DNA from: Pyrinomonadaceae bacterium | GTDB lineage: Bacteria > Acidobacteriota > Blastocatellia > Pyrinomonadales > Pyrinomonadaceae | DNA length: 64,000 bases | Reading direction: 5' to 3' | Assembly (NCBI GenBank): GCA_036277115.1 | Contig: DASUNM010000023.1 | Span: forward strand, 930,001 to 994,000 | Shown: piece by piece, positions 18,707 through 27,776 of the stretch | How positions within the stretch are numbered: the first letter of the stretch is position 1 | How the letters are laid out: each line of letters starts with the position of its first letter | Notes under the pieces: model-generated | Told to the model about the DNA's origin: nothing | Database searches by the model: none | The model's input: the letters and a program-made list of their open reading frames with translations, nothing else | Translations under genes and position numbers: made by a program

Positions 18707-19701
18707 GTCTGAACTCCTTTATCAAGGAGCGCTTCAGCGATCGCTTCCGAGATCGGGTAATCAAGGTCGCGCTCCAGCATTCCCCACTCTCCTCCCGAAT
18801 TGACTTCGAGAAAGACGTGCTCACCTCCGGGGGTCCGAATCAAGTCAATCGCGCCGTAGACTAATCCCAACTTCGACATCAACGCGCTGAGTTTCGTGAA
18901 CACATCGGCCGGCACTTCATCGCGCCGCCAATGTACATCCTCAGGTGAAGAAAGCCGCCAGTCTACCTGGCCGTCTTTTGATCCGCTCGCGTCGATGGCG
19001 CCCACAAACATACTGCCGTTCACAAACGCGATGCGTAGCTCGCAGGCCTTCGGAATCTGCTCCTGAAAAACCATGGGGCTGTGGCGCAGCATGTTTCCAT
19101 CGGCCACGTCCCGGCTGGTTACTTCGCTGGTGTGGACGAATGCGGGCGCAGCATCCATGCTGATTGAGATCGGCGTGAGAAGTTTGGCGACCATCTTTTT
19201 GTTTACTTCTCGAAAAAAGCTCCTCATTTGGACGGGATCATTTGTCATGAGCGTCCTCGGCACCGTCAGCCCAACCTCCTGCGCCGTTCGCAGTTGCCAC
19301 AATTTGTTTTCAGCTTGCCGATCGTTCCGCGGCTCATTTACCCACCGCGCGAAAGAGAGGCCGTTGAGAAATGATTCAAGGGCGGCCATCGATTCGCGCA
19401 TGCACATGCCCTGGAAATCAGGGTCGAGATCCTCGGGAAGGCTTGGCCACCAGATCTTTCGCGCCCAAACTGCCCGGATCGCGCTTGCGTCGACGCTCTT
19501 TGCGCCGTCCTTAATCACATGGGTGACGGCGCGGCCGGTGAATTTGGCAATTAGTTTTGTTTTTTCAGGAAAACGATCGGTGTCAAAGCGAAAAGTTTTC
19601 ACACCCCGGCGCACAAGAGCAGCGGCGACTCGATCAACTGTGAAGTAGTCCCCGCTGTGCGTCAGCATTAGCACCGTATCGGCTGTTGACCGGCTTCCCA
19701 T
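18703..19701 (-). CDS. Graspetide ATP-grasp ligase, MvdC/MdnB-like
   Basis: The second ligase has the signatures VLMLTHSGDYFTVDRV near the N-terminus, FRFDTDRFPEKTKL, VGLTVPRTLMTND, and YGAIDLIRTPGGEHVFLEVN followed by SGGEWGMLERDLDYPI. In microviridins the enzyme of this subtype makes the lactam between Lys and an acidic side chain. I start it at ATG 19701 (332 residues); the longer start at 19776 would place a 12-bp hairpin inside the gene and adds residues not expected in the family. A start at the second internal ATG (19671) is also possible. It lies between the precursor and the other ligase in one operon. Confidence 0.9.
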   Translation of the reverse strand: MGSRSTADTVLMLTHSGDYFTVDRVAAALVRRGVKTFRFDTDRFPEKTKLIAKFTGRAVTHVIKDGAKSVDASAIRAVWARKIWWPSLPEDLDPDFQGMCMRESMAALESFLNGLSFARWVNEPRNDRQAENKLWQLRTAQEVGLTVPRTLMTNDPVQMRSFFREVNKKMVAKLLTPISISMDAAPAFVHTSEVTSRDVADGNMLRHSPMVFQEQIPKACELRIAFVNGSMFVGAIDASGSKDGQVDWRLSSPEDVHWRRDEVPADVFTKLSALMSKLGLVYGAIDLIRTPGGEHVFLEVNSGGEWGMLERDLDYPISEAIAEALLDKGVQT

Positions 19702-19743
19702 CTTGGTCTTCGGGAGGGCGCAGCCGCGCCTTCGTTTTAAAGA

Positions 19744-19773
19744 GATAAGGACACCGGGGCAGGTGTCCTTATC
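19744..19773 (-). terminator. Hairpin between graspetide precursor and ligase genes (possible partial terminator)
   Basis: A perfect 12-bp stem (GATAAGGACACC with GGTGTCCTTATC, loop TGCCCC on the minus strand) is followed by TCTTTAAAA. It sits 24 bp after the precursor stop. It may end most transcripts there, giving more precursor than enzyme, or protect the precursor mRNA. Confidence 0.6.
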
Positions 19774-19797
19774 CATCTTGCACGAGGTGAGCTCTTC

Positions 19798-20184
19798 CTA
19801 TTTTCCCTTGAGTGTCCTTTTCTTCTTGAGTTTAAAGGTCCCTTCCTTGGCCGCGACGTTGGCCTTCGGCACCGCCGTCTTGGAAATGTATTCAGCGTTG
19901 TAAACATACTCGTCGCGATCAGACGGGTATTTGAGTGTCACTAGCTTGGCATCTCGAAGCTTTTCCGGGATGTCCTCTTTGGTCAGGTAGTGAGGAAGAT
20001 AGACCAGCTCATCCTTGTCCGATGGAGCCTTCATGGTCACTGGACCAGCGGCGGCCTTTTTGTAGCTGAGGCTTCTGCTTCCGCCAACTTTTGCGCTGGC
20101 CGACTCAGGATCCTGTCCCTCAAGATATCTCGCAAAAAACGGTTTCGCATTTCCCGTCTCTTCTTGTTTCTTTTGTTTGCTCAT
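19798..20184 (-). CDS. Graspetide precursor with two microviridin-like cores
   Basis: The 128-residue peptide carries the microviridin leader motif PFFARYLEG at residues 15-23, which the ATP-grasp ligases bind. Two core-like motifs follow: TMKAPSDKDE (50-59) and TLKYPSDRDE (83-92), both fitting T-x-K-x-P-S-D-x-acid-acid. After each core a further segment repeats (LVYLPHYLTK and YVYNAEYISK), so the repeat unit is about 20 residues with a 33-residue period. The end is Lys-rich. Canonical precursors are about 50 residues, so this one is long. AAGGAGA precedes ATG 20184. The ring positions resemble microviridin, except that Asp rather than Glu stands at the first acidic site. Confidence 0.92.
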   Translation of the reverse strand: MSKQKKQEETGNAKPFFARYLEGQDPESASAKVGGSRSLSYKKAAAGPVTMKAPSDKDELVYLPHYLTKEDIPEKLRDAKLVTLKYPSDRDEYVYNAEYISKTAVPKANVAAKEGTFKLKKKRTLKGK

Positions 20185-20550
20185 ACAGCAGTCTCCTTTT
20201 GGTGAGTTGTGAAGTCCGACTCTTCCGTAAGCATTACGCTACGTGAGTCCTTCAGGAGGCAAAGGGTCATGCTTTTTAGGGATGACCCTTCGCGATTTGG
20301 CTCTGATTCCGGCCGTCGATTTGAGGGTCGAATGAGAGTCTCAAAGGAAAAGAAAACATCAGTTACTTTTCGGCGCGGACTCTATCACAAAGCGGGCTGC
20401 CAGGACTAGGCAGTTTAGCGCGCGGTAGTGGGCATTTGAAGAAAGTGGCACGGGCGTCGGTGACGTGAACAAGCGCAGGATGCGTGTGACAGCACAAAGA
20501 CGCGCAAAGTAGGGACATTACAACGGTGTCAGGCGTGATATAAGAAGGTC
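20185..20550. other. Divergent gap between the graspetide operon and the methyltransferase operon
   Basis: No gene is supported. The gap must hold promoters for both directions. One clear hairpin is AAGGGTCAT (20262-20270) with ATGACCCTT (20282-20290); its role, operator or RNA structure, is unknown. Confidence 0.5.
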
Positions 20551-21360
20551 ATGCCCACAGAAAATGTCGCCTTCATCGGATCGATTCCCGAGAACTATGA
20601 CCGCTATCTTGGGCCCGTCTTGTTCGAACCTTACGCGAAAGATTTGGTTGAGCGCCTCAACGTCTCCGAAGGTGGCTCGCTGCTTGAGGTCGCGTGCGGA
20701 ACCGGGATCGTGACGCGGCGGTTGCGGGATCGTCTGCCGCCAAGCGTGAAGATCGTCGCAACTGACCTGAATGAAGCGATGATTAATTTTGCCGCGCAGA
20801 AGTTCCGCGCAGACGAGAACATCGAATGGAAGCCGGCCGACGCTCTCGATCTACCGTTCGACGATGGGTCGTTCGACGCGGTCATTTGTCAGTTCGGTTT
20901 GATGTTCTTCCCTGATAAGCAACGGGGAGTGAGCGAGGCGTTTCGCGTGCTGAAGCCGAACGGCCAGTACACCTTCAGCGTTTGGGATGCGATTGAGCGC
21001 ACCGATCTGGCGAAAGCCACCGAGACTGTCATCAAGCAGTTCTTTCCCGAGAATCCGCCGGACTTCTACGACATCCCGTTCTCGTTCCACGAGCAGGACA
21101 AGCTTCAGTCGGTGCTGATGACCGCCGGCTTCCGCGAGATCAAAATCGACGTCGTGCCGTTTCCGTGCGTGAGCGCGTCGGCGCGCGATGCCGCCCATGG
21201 ATTGATTCACGGCAATCCCGTAATCAATGCCATCAATGAACGCGATCCGGCGAAGGCGCCGGAGATCGAGGCAGCATTGGCCGAGAAGATTGCCGCGCAC
21301 TTCGGCGATACTCCGGTCAACGCACAAATGCAGGCGATTGTTTGCAGCGCCCTTCGCTGA
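20551..21360 (+). CDS. Class I SAM-dependent methyltransferase
   Basis: The 269-residue protein contains the Rossmann methyltransferase motifs LLEVACGTGIVTRRL (motif I), IVATDLNEAMINFA (motif II) and DALDLPFDDGSFDAVICQFG (motif IV), then FRVLKPNGQYTFSVWD. It resembles the UbiE/Methyltransf_11 group, acting on an unknown small molecule. AAGG lies close to the ATG. It leads a plus-strand run of five or six closely spaced genes (20551-23601) of mixed minor enzymes. It is divergent from the graspetide operon, so a role in that pathway is possible but not supported. Confidence 0.9.
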   Translation: MPTENVAFIGSIPENYDRYLGPVLFEPYAKDLVERLNVSEGGSLLEVACGTGIVTRRLRDRLPPSVKIVATDLNEAMINFAAQKFRADENIEWKPADALDLPFDDGSFDAVICQFGLMFFPDKQRGVSEAFRVLKPNGQYTFSVWDAIERTDLAKATETVIKQFFPENPPDFYDIPFSFHEQDKLQSVLMTAGFREIKIDVVPFPCVSASARDAAHGLIHGNPVINAINERDPAKAPEIEAALAEKIAAHFGDTPVNAQMQAIVCSALR

Positions 21361-21369
21361 TTTGAAGAA

Positions 21370-21897
21370 ATGTTCGAACTCGAAACCCACAGGCTCACGC
21401 TCCGACATCTTTCGCCGGAGACTGATCCAGAATTTATCCTGCGACTTCTGAACGAGCCGTCGTTCCTGCAATACATCGGCGACAAAAACGTGCGCACACT
21501 CGACGACGCACGCGCCTATATTCGCAATGGCCCGATGAAGAGTTATGAAGAAAACGGTTTCGGATTGTACCGGGTCGGCCTGAAAGAAGACGGTCGCGCG
21601 ATTGGAATCTGCGGCCTCATCAAGCGTGACACCTTGCCTGAGCCCGACGTTGGATTTGCTTTCCTGCCTGAGTACTGGAACCAGGGTTACGCGCATGAAG
21701 CGGCGGCCGAGGTGATGCGCTACGCGCGCGAGGAGCTGCGGCTTGATCGCATTCTTGCGATTACTTCGCCCGACAATGAAGCTTCGGGAAAGCTGCTCGG
21801 AAAGATTGGATTACACTTGCAACGGACGATTCGATTGTCCGACGACGCGGACGAAGTTAAGCTGTTTTCGACAGACAACAAACCGTCAGAGCCATGA
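21370..21897 (+). CDS. GNAT acetyltransferase, RimJ/RimL-like
   Basis: The 175-residue protein matches the Acetyltransf_3 group: ETHRLTLRHLSPETDPEFI at the start, VGLKEDGRAIGICGLIKRD, PDVGFAFLPEYWNQGYAHEA (acetyl-CoA binding turn), and SPDNEASGKLLGKIGL. It transfers acetyl from acetyl-CoA to an amine. It sits 9 bp after the methyltransferase gene and overlaps the next gene by 4 bp. Microviridin clusters often carry a GNAT enzyme, but this one is on the other strand in a different operon, so a link is only a guess. Confidence 0.9.
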   Translation: MFELETHRLTLRHLSPETDPEFILRLLNEPSFLQYIGDKNVRTLDDARAYIRNGPMKSYEENGFGLYRVGLKEDGRAIGICGLIKRDTLPEPDVGFAFLPEYWNQGYAHEAAAEVMRYAREELRLDRILAITSPDNEASGKLLGKIGLHLQRTIRLSDDADEVKLFSTDNKPSEP

Positions 21898-22196
21898 AAG
21901 AACTGCCAATCGCTTGTGAGCTGACGCCCGCGGAATTGGAAGCCCGGCGGACGGGTTTGTTGCCGGGACTGCTGGCGCAAGCCACGGAAGGCGTTCCGTT
22001 GAGCAACGGATTTCGATGGCGATTTGCGCCGTCAACCGAAGTCCTGATGGCGGCGGTGAACACCATCGATGCCGAGCGGCAGTGCTGCCGCTTCCTGAAA
22101 TTCGTATTGACGACCGAGCCTGACGGCGGGGACGTGTGGCTCGAAGTTACCGGGCCCGACGGCACGCGGGAATTTCTTTCGACTCTTCTCAGCTAA
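21894..22196 (+). CDS. Small conserved protein of unknown function
   Basis: This 100-residue soluble protein starts within the stop of the GNAT gene (ATGA) and ends within the start of the DinB gene (TAATG). Segments include ACELTPAELEARRTGLLPGL and NTIDAERQCCRFLKFVL with an adjacent Cys pair. The pattern AERQCCRFLKF, followed by an acidic beta-rich end, is seen in small acidobacterial and planctomycete proteins next to metal-related or DinB genes; no function is known. Tight coupling on both sides argues that it is real. Confidence 0.8.
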   Translation: MKELPIACELTPAELEARRTGLLPGLLAQATEGVPLSNGFRWRFAPSTEVLMAAVNTIDAERQCCRFLKFVLTTEPDGGDVWLEVTGPDGTREFLSTLLS

Positions 22197-22705
22197 TGAA
22201 TCTAAACGATCTCAACGATCTGTTTCGGCACATGGAGTGGGCGGACGCGAGCGTTTGGCGCGCCGTGCTTTCGTCAGACGCTGCGCGTGCGGACACCAAG
22301 CTGCACGAGTTGTTCTATCACGTGCACATGGTACAGCGCGCGTTCCTGCGCGTGTGGCAGGGCGAGACCCGGTTCACACCGTTTGCGACTTTTGACGAAA
22401 TCGCACCGCTGCTCGAATGGGGACGCAGTTACTATCATGAGCTCTATGCTCGGGTGGAAAAGTGGACCGCGGCCGATCTATTGAGCACGCTCAACGCGCC
22501 CTGGGCTTCGCGGCTTACCAAACCGCTCGGCCGCGAGGCCGCGGACACGACGCTTGGGCAAACCGCGCAGCAAGTCGCGATGCATAGTCTCTATCATCGC
22601 GGCCAGGTAAACGCGCGCCTGCGCGAACTTGGCGGCGAACCGCCCCTGGTCGATTACATTGCGTGGCTTTGGCTGGGCCGACCGGAAGCGGATTGGAACT
22701 TCTAG
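22196..22705 (+). CDS. DinB family protein
   Basis: The 169-residue protein is an all-helical DinB/YfiT-like protein: [39 protein letters not shown], and [20 protein letters not shown]. The three His of the family metal site are present (helix 2 His in FYHVHMV and the paired His in MHSLYHRGQ). DinB proteins are often metal-dependent thiol transferases. ATG 22196 overlaps the TAA of the previous gene. Confidence 0.9.
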   Translation: MNLNDLNDLFRHMEWADASVWRAVLSSDAARADTKLHELFYHVHMVQRAFLRVWQGETRFTPFATFDEIAPLLEWGRSYYHELYARVEKWTAADLLSTLNAPWASRLTKPLGREAADTTLGQTAQQVAMHSLYHRGQVNARLRELGGEPPLVDYIAWLWLGRPEADWNF

Positions 22706-22709
22706 ATCT

Positions 22710-23129
22710 ATGAGTCCGAAAGCAAAACCGAAAGACGGCAAAGAGCAAATTGAGCGCGTGCGGCGCATCTGTCTTTCGCTTCCCGAAACATGGGAGAAAA
22801 TATCGCACGGTGAGCCGACGTGGTTTGTCGGCAAGAAAGTCTTCGCGATGTTCTCGAACAATCATCACGGTGACGGCCATGTCGCGGTCACGGTGCCGGC
22901 AGCGATCGGGATTCAGGAAATGCTCATCAAGAAGTCGCCGAAGAAGTTTTATAGCCCGCCGTACGTAGGCGTGCGGGGTTGGATTGGTATCGAAGTCGAT
23001 CGGGTCAGCGACAAAGAACTCGAATTGCACCTTCGTGAGGCCTGGCAACTGATCGCTCCCGCGAAATTTCATCAGTTGCTGACTCCCGAAGTTAAATTCC
23101 CGAAAACCTCGAACCGCAAAACCACGTAG
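22710..23129 (+). CDS. MmcQ/YjbR family protein
   Basis: The 139-residue protein has the MmcQ/YjbR fold: [36 protein letters not shown], and [20 protein letters not shown]. The family is thought to bind DNA or act as a small double-wing protein; the role is not settled. ATG 22710 follows the DinB stop by 4 bp. The N-terminus is Lys-rich. Confidence 0.9.
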   Translation: MSPKAKPKDGKEQIERVRRICLSLPETWEKISHGEPTWFVGKKVFAMFSNNHHGDGHVAVTVPAAIGIQEMLIKKSPKKFYSPPYVGVRGWIGIEVDRVSDKELELHLREAWQLIAPAKFHQLLTPEVKFPKTSNRKTT

Positions 23130-23148
23130 TAAGCTGCAGGAGTCGACG

Positions 23149-23601
23149 ATGTACTGTCACGCTTGTGGAATCGCGCTGTCGCAGCCGACGAAATACTGCA
23201 ATCGTTGCGGCGTCCAATTGATCAACCAGGATCCGACTGGCGAGGTCAAACGGACCGAAAAGCGGCTGGATGAGTATCTCGATGGCTTGTTTTGGATCAC
23301 GGTCTTTGGCGTGGGCCTGATCTTCGGCGGCATGGTAGTGATGAAGAAAGTCGGCCTCAGCGACTTTTTCATTTTCGCTTATCTTCTGATCAGCTCCACC
23401 GCCTTCCTCATTAACTTCCTGATCAATTTGTCCGCGGCCCGGCGTATCGGCAGAAAGTCGCACGATCTTCCCGGCGCTGACGAACGGCAGACCGGCCAAC
23501 TAGGCGCCGCCACGCCTGGGATACTTCCGCCGGCGACCAGCGTGACCGACCACACCACACGTTCTTTCGAACCTATCTACGCAAAGCGAAAAACAGAATA
23601 G
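23149..23601 (+). CDS. Zinc-ribbon membrane protein
   Basis: The 150-residue protein starts with a zinc ribbon (MYCHACGIALSQPTKYCNRC, two CxxC pairs) and has two transmembrane helices (about residues 45-67 and 74-96). The C-terminal 50 residues are polar and likely disordered. Such proteins are common and have no defined role. CAGGAG precedes ATG 23149. It closes the plus-strand run that starts with the methyltransferase. Confidence 0.85.
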   Translation: MYCHACGIALSQPTKYCNRCGVQLINQDPTGEVKRTEKRLDEYLDGLFWITVFGVGLIFGGMVVMKKVGLSDFFIFAYLLISSTAFLINFLINLSAARRIGRKSHDLPGADERQTGQLGAATPGILPPATSVTDHTTRSFEPIYAKRKTE

Positions 23602-23752
23602 GCTTAAGTCGCCAAGCGCATGGTCTTGTACTTTGCGGGCCTTTGCGTCTTGGCGTTTGCCGCTGTCGGTGATTGAATGGATTGTGTTGAATGACCGCAG
23701 CTCGCTCGATCAGGCGTTGCGGTAGATGGCGCCGATGCGCGAAACGAATTCT

Positions 23753-24643
23753 ATGAAAAAACCGATTCGTATTCTGCTGCAAACTACTATTCCCTTCGCG
23801 GAAGACGACTGGCATATCGGCCGGTTTTCATTGTTACGCGACGAGTTGGTTTCCCTGGAAGATGAATTTGGAAAACCACTCTTTGAAGTAACCACTCGGA
23901 ATCGCGAAGCAGACTCAGCCGGAAACGATCCGGTACTCAGCATGCTTGATCAATCTGAATTTGCCGAGCTGTGGTTGTTTGCGATTGATACCGGTGACGG
24001 GTTGAGTGAGGCCGACTGCCAGGGCATCACGCGGTTTCGTCAGCGGGGCGGGGGCGTCCTGGCGACGCGCGATCACGAGGATCTGGGGCTTTCGCTTTGC
24101 ACTCTGGGCGGCATTGGCCGGGCGCATTTCTTTCATTCTAAAAATCCTGAGCCCGATACCTCCAGACACGTTGCTGATGATTCGCATACAACTTCGATCT
24201 CGTGGCCCAACTATCATTCCGGCGCGAACGGCGACTACCAACGCATTACGGTGAGTTCTCCCCATTACGTTTTGCGCAACAAGGCGTCCGCCGCTGGCTT
24301 CATTGAATTCTTGCCGGCCCACCCGCACGAAGGGGCGGTCGGCGTGCCGGAAGGCGAGGATCAGGGCCGCGTTATTGCGACCGGCGAAAGCAGGACAACC
24401 GGACGGGCATTTAATCTCGTGGTTGCCTTCGAGAGTTCGCGCGACGACCACGGCAACGACCTCGGCCGCGGCATCGCGGACTCAAGCTTTCATCACTTCG
24501 TGGATTACAACTGGGACCCGGACAAGGGTTGTCCGAGCTTTGTGCTTGAGCCGCCGGGCGACGGTTACAAACGTAACCCGCAAGCGCTCACCGATGTCAA
24601 AACGTACGTGCACAATTTGGCTATCTGGCTCGCGGGTTACTAG
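23753..24643 (+). CDS. Conserved protein of unknown function (glutamine amidotransferase-like fold suspected)
   Basis: The 296-residue protein begins MKKPIRILLQTTIPFAEDDW and then has LWLFAIDTGDGLSEADCQGI and RFRQRGGGVLATRDHEDLGL, which look like the strand-turn pattern of ThuA-type amidotransferase-like domains. Later segments include HSGANGDYQRITV and SSFHHFVDYNWDPDKGCP. His residues (DHEDLG, SSFHHFVDYN) are noticeable and may bind a metal. No signal peptide is present. I cannot name a function with confidence. Confidence 0.75.
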   Translation: MKKPIRILLQTTIPFAEDDWHIGRFSLLRDELVSLEDEFGKPLFEVTTRNREADSAGNDPVLSMLDQSEFAELWLFAIDTGDGLSEADCQGITRFRQRGGGVLATRDHEDLGLSLCTLGGIGRAHFFHSKNPEPDTSRHVADDSHTTSISWPNYHSGANGDYQRITVSSPHYVLRNKASAAGFIEFLPAHPHEGAVGVPEGEDQGRVIATGESRTTGRAFNLVVAFESSRDDHGNDLGRGIADSSFHHFVDYNWDPDKGCPSFVLEPPGDGYKRNPQALTDVKTYVHNLAIWLAGY

Positions 24644-24732
24644 CCTGGGCGTCAGCCAACCGCGCGATCGGATTGAAGAGCTTGTAATTGATTCACCCTC
24701 GGTGTCTAATCTGCCGCGGTAAGATCGAGGCA

Positions 24733-27012
24733 ATGAGCAAGAGACCTTTTCTTCCCTTTTTCGCGTCACTGCTTCTGGTGTGGCCCACGCACGGTCAAGA
24801 GCCTCAAGCGCAAAAGTCTGAGACCAAACCAAACAAAGCGGCGGCGTCTTCCACTCAAACCCCGCCCACCAAAGATGAACAGGACGACGTGGTGAGAATT
24901 ACCACCGGCCTGGTTCAGCTCGATGCGGTGGTGACCAAAGACGGCAAGCAGGTCACGGATTTGACCGCAGACGATTTCGAAATCAGCGAAGACGGTCGGC
25001 CGCAAACGATTACTCACTTTTCTTACGTTTCAAACATTCGAGCGACCGCCGAAACCAAACCTAATAGCCCGCCGGCTGCGTCTCAGGAAAAAATGACGAC
25101 CGCGCCGGTTTTGCCGGCACTCATTAAGCCACACGAAACGCGTCGCACGATTGCGATCGTGGTGGACGATTTGGGTATCTCGCTTGACAGCATGCTGTCC
25201 GTCAAACAGCAGCTACGGAAATTTGTTGACGAGCAACTGCAACCCAACGATCTGGTAGCCATCATTCGAACTGGAGGAGAAGTCGGTTCGCTGCAGCAAT
25301 TCACCACTGACCGGCGTCTGCTGCACCGGGCAATCGAGAGTCTGCGTTGGAATCTTTGCAGCCGCGTCGGCAATTCTGCCCTGGCGCCGTCGCCCGGTCT
25401 CACGGTCCCCACGAAGACACTTGGCACGGGTCAGAATGCGGTGGGGTTGTGTGCGAACGTGCATGGCGGTCCGTTGAAGGGCACCGTGCGCGCCCTGCGA
25501 TTTATCCTGCAAGGCATGCGCGAGTTGCCCGGTCGCAAATCAATGGTGCTGCTGTCTGACGATTTGCCGCTGGATGTTCCCGATCTGGACTCGCTTGAGC
25601 GTGGACCGATTAGGCCGCCGAATCCGATCGGCGATGCCCCGGACTCCGACAAGATCAGAGGCATTGACGAGACTCAGTTCGGCAACGAGGGCGTGCTCCG
25701 CCGGATGGCTGAGATTGCGAATCGCTCGTCGGTTGTCATCTACACAGTCGATACGCGAGGAATGAAGGCGACCGGGATCACCGCCGCGGACAACCTCACT
25801 CCCAGCGGACCAGGGACGAGGCCGACCGGGCCCTCTTACCTATCCACTAGGACGCTTACCATGCTGAACGATCGCTCGGGCCAGATGCAGGACGCTCGTG
25901 GCGGCATGTCGCTGCTGGCCCGGCAAACCGGGGGTTTTCTGACTAGCAACTCAAACGATTTTGGGCTGCCCCGCGTGCTGTTGGATCAGGAAGGTTATTA
26001 TCTAATCGGCTATCGACCGAGCGCGGAAACCTTCAACCGGGCCTTTCATAATATTAAGGCGCGGGTAAAACGGCCGGGCCTGACTTTGCGGACACGCGAA
26101 GGCTTTTATGGCCTCAACGATAAAGAGGTAATGCCGAACCGGCCGGCCAGCCGCGACCAATTGAACGCGGCCCTCATGTCCCCCTTTGGCAAGGTAGACA
26201 TTGAGTTGCGCATGACCGCTCTCTTCGCCAACACCAAATCGGCCGGTTCAGCGGTTCGTTGCCTGCTTCACTTCAACCCTGACGCGCTCACTTTCAGCGA
26301 CCAACCCGATGGCGCTCGCAAAGCGAAGTTCAATCTGAGCGGGATACTCTTCGGAGACAACGGCGGCGTCGTTGACCAGGTTATCGAGACCAGGACCCTG
26401 CGGTTGAGCGGCAAAGATTACGATCGAGCGCAACGGGAAGGGCTCGTTTATCAGTTGGATATGCAGGTTAAGAAGCCTGGTTCTTACCAATTCCGCGCTG
26501 CGGTGCAAGATGCGACGTCGTCAAAGACCGGGACCGTCGGCCAAATTGTCGAGGTCCCCGATCTTCGCGCCAGACGCGTGGCGATTTCGGGAATCACGAT
26601 CTCAACCGGCGGCCTACCCGTCGCAGCTCAAGGGTCTGACCAAAACCGCGCCGGCGATGATCAAGAGACGGTTGACATCGGCCAGCTCGCGATCCGGCGC
26701 TTCCGCCAGAGCTCAAATCTTTTTTATGCCTATGTCGTCTATATGGCCCAGATTGACAAGACGAGCCGCTCTCCCTCATTGACCGCAGAGGCCAGAATTT
26801 TCCACGACGGCAAGCTCATTTACGCGGGCGCTTCTAAGGCGATCGATACTGCGGGTCAGGCGGACCTTGACCGCATTAGCGCGGGCGGAGGCCTGCAACT
26901 TAATTCGCTGAAACCCGGCGAATATGTTCTTCAAATTATCGTCACGGACAGGCTCGCTAACGAAAAGCTGGGTACCGCGACCCAATGGATCGATTTTGAA
27001 ATCGTCCCATAG
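24733..27012 (+). CDS. Secreted VWFA-related acidobacterial domain protein (first paralogue)
   Basis: The 759-residue protein has a signal peptide (ending WPTHGQ), a Pro/Thr/Lys-rich spacer, and the VWFA-related acidobacterial domain (TIGR03436 type) from about residue 50: VVRITTGLVQLDAVVTKDGK, FEISEDGRPQTITHFSYVSN, TIAIVVDDLGIS (MIDAS-like acidic site), RKFVDEQLQPNDLVAIIRTG, GYYLIGYRPSAETFNR and VKRPGLTLRTREGFYG. The C-terminal 250 residues are beta-rich. The classic MIDAS DxSxS is not kept. GAGG precedes ATG 24733. A close paralogue lies at 28607, with two unrelated genes between. Confidence 0.93.
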   Translation: MSKRPFLPFFASLLLVWPTHGQEPQAQKSETKPNKAAASSTQTPPTKDEQDDVVRITTGLVQLDAVVTKDGKQVTDLTADDFEISEDGRPQTITHFSYVSNIRATAETKPNSPPAASQEKMTTAPVLPALIKPHETRRTIAIVVDDLGISLDSMLSVKQQLRKFVDEQLQPNDLVAIIRTGGEVGSLQQFTTDRRLLHRAIESLRWNLCSRVGNSALAPSPGLTVPTKTLGTGQNAVGLCANVHGGPLKGTVRALRFILQGMRELPGRKSMVLLSDDLPLDVPDLDSLERGPIRPPNPIGDAPDSDKIRGIDETQFGNEGVLRRMAEIANRSSVVIYTVDTRGMKATGITAADNLTPSGPGTRPTGPSYLSTRTLTMLNDRSGQMQDARGGMSLLARQTGGFLTSNSNDFGLPRVLLDQEGYYLIGYRPSAETFNRAFHNIKARVKRPGLTLRTREGFYGLNDKEVMPNRPASRDQLNAALMSPFGKVDIELRMTALFANTKSAGSAVRCLLHFNPDALTFSDQPDGARKAKFNLSGILFGDNGGVVDQVIETRTLRLSGKDYDRAQREGLVYQLDMQVKKPGSYQFRAAVQDATSSKTGTVGQIVEVPDLRARRVAISGITISTGGLPVAAQGSDQNRAGDDQETVDIGQLAIRRFRQSSNLFYAYVVYMAQIDKTSRSPSLTAEARIFHDGKLIYAGASKAIDTAGQADLDRISAGGGLQLNSLKPGEYVLQIIVTDRLANEKLGTATQWIDFEIVP

Positions 27013-27028
27013 AAGTGAAAACCTCGAC

Positions 27029-27466
27029 ATGGCTGGTGCCAACGCTCCTAATCCACACTTTGCGGCTGATGTCACAAACAGCTTCGCGCAACAAGCGATC
27101 ATGAATCTGATTAGCGCACGGCTGGCTCGGGTCGAACCCGGCGTCGTGGAAATTGAGTTGCCGTTTCGCGCGGATCTAACTCAGCAAGACGGATATCTTC
27201 ACGCGGGAGTGATCACGACGGTGGCGGACTCCGCGGCCGGTTACGCGGCGTACACTCTAATGCCCGCCGGGTCGCGCGTGTTGAGTATTGAATTCAAAGT
27301 GAATCTGTTGCGGCCGGCGCGTGGTGAATTGTTTGTCGCCCGCGCGGAAGTCATCAAGGCCGGGCGAACACTGACTGTCGTACGCGCGGATGTTTTTGCT
27401 ACGGGCGCGAATTCTGAAAAAGAATTGATCGCCACGATGCAGGGCACGATGATGTGTCTGCGATAG
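27029..27466 (+). CDS. PaaI-type hotdog thioesterase
   Basis: The 145-residue protein has a hotdog fold of the PaaI/YigI class: VEIELPFRADLTQQDGYLHA followed by GVITTVADSAAGYAAYT (active-site HAGVITTVADSA) and SIEFKVNLLRPARGE. It hydrolyses acyl-CoA thioesters, substrate unknown. Start ATG 27029 lies 16 bp after the VWFA gene stop, so it may be co-transcribed with it. Confidence 0.9.
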   Translation: MAGANAPNPHFAADVTNSFAQQAIMNLISARLARVEPGVVEIELPFRADLTQQDGYLHAGVITTVADSAAGYAAYTLMPAGSRVLSIEFKVNLLRPARGELFVARAEVIKAGRTLTVVRADVFATGANSEKELIATMQGTMMCLR

Positions 27467-27776
27467 CTTCGGAAGCATTCGGGAGGTTGTCCCTTTGTGT
27501 TTCTCTGTGGATCTTTGTGTCTCTGTGGTGAGCCTCCCGCGAAGATTCCACCATTGAGACACAGAGATCCACGGAGACCCGGAAAGATTGTTGCCGTTAG
27601 GCACGAAAATGTTTATAACTCCAGCTCAATCTCAGAACCGAAAGCCCAGATCGAGCGTAATGAATCTTGTCGCTCCTCCGGAGCTGGAGATTCTTCCAGA
27701 CGGTGAACTATAAATATTGCGCTCCTAACAGACCGCGGCCAATGCTAACCCGTTTCCAATCGAAGAGGACTCGAAA
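27467..27776. other. Gap with one inverted repeat, no gene
   Basis: Apart from the hairpin at 27491-27580 nothing is recognised. The part from 27600 to 27776 contains the upstream region of the DUF2807 gene, with GAAGAGGA as a weak ribosome binding site. Confidence 0.5.
27491..27580. repeat. CTCTGTG-type inverted repeat
   Basis: Left part CCCTTTGTGTTTCTCTGTGG then ATCTTTGTGTCTCTGTGGTG; right part CCACCATTGAGACACAGAGA then TCCACGGAGACCC. The same family occurs at 3286 and 53651. Confidence 0.8.

Noticed and set aside
21370..21897. GNAT gene as the acetyltransferase of the graspetide cluster
   Set aside because: It lies on the opposite strand in another operon and resembles RimJ/RimL general acetyltransferases; I keep it only as a possibility.
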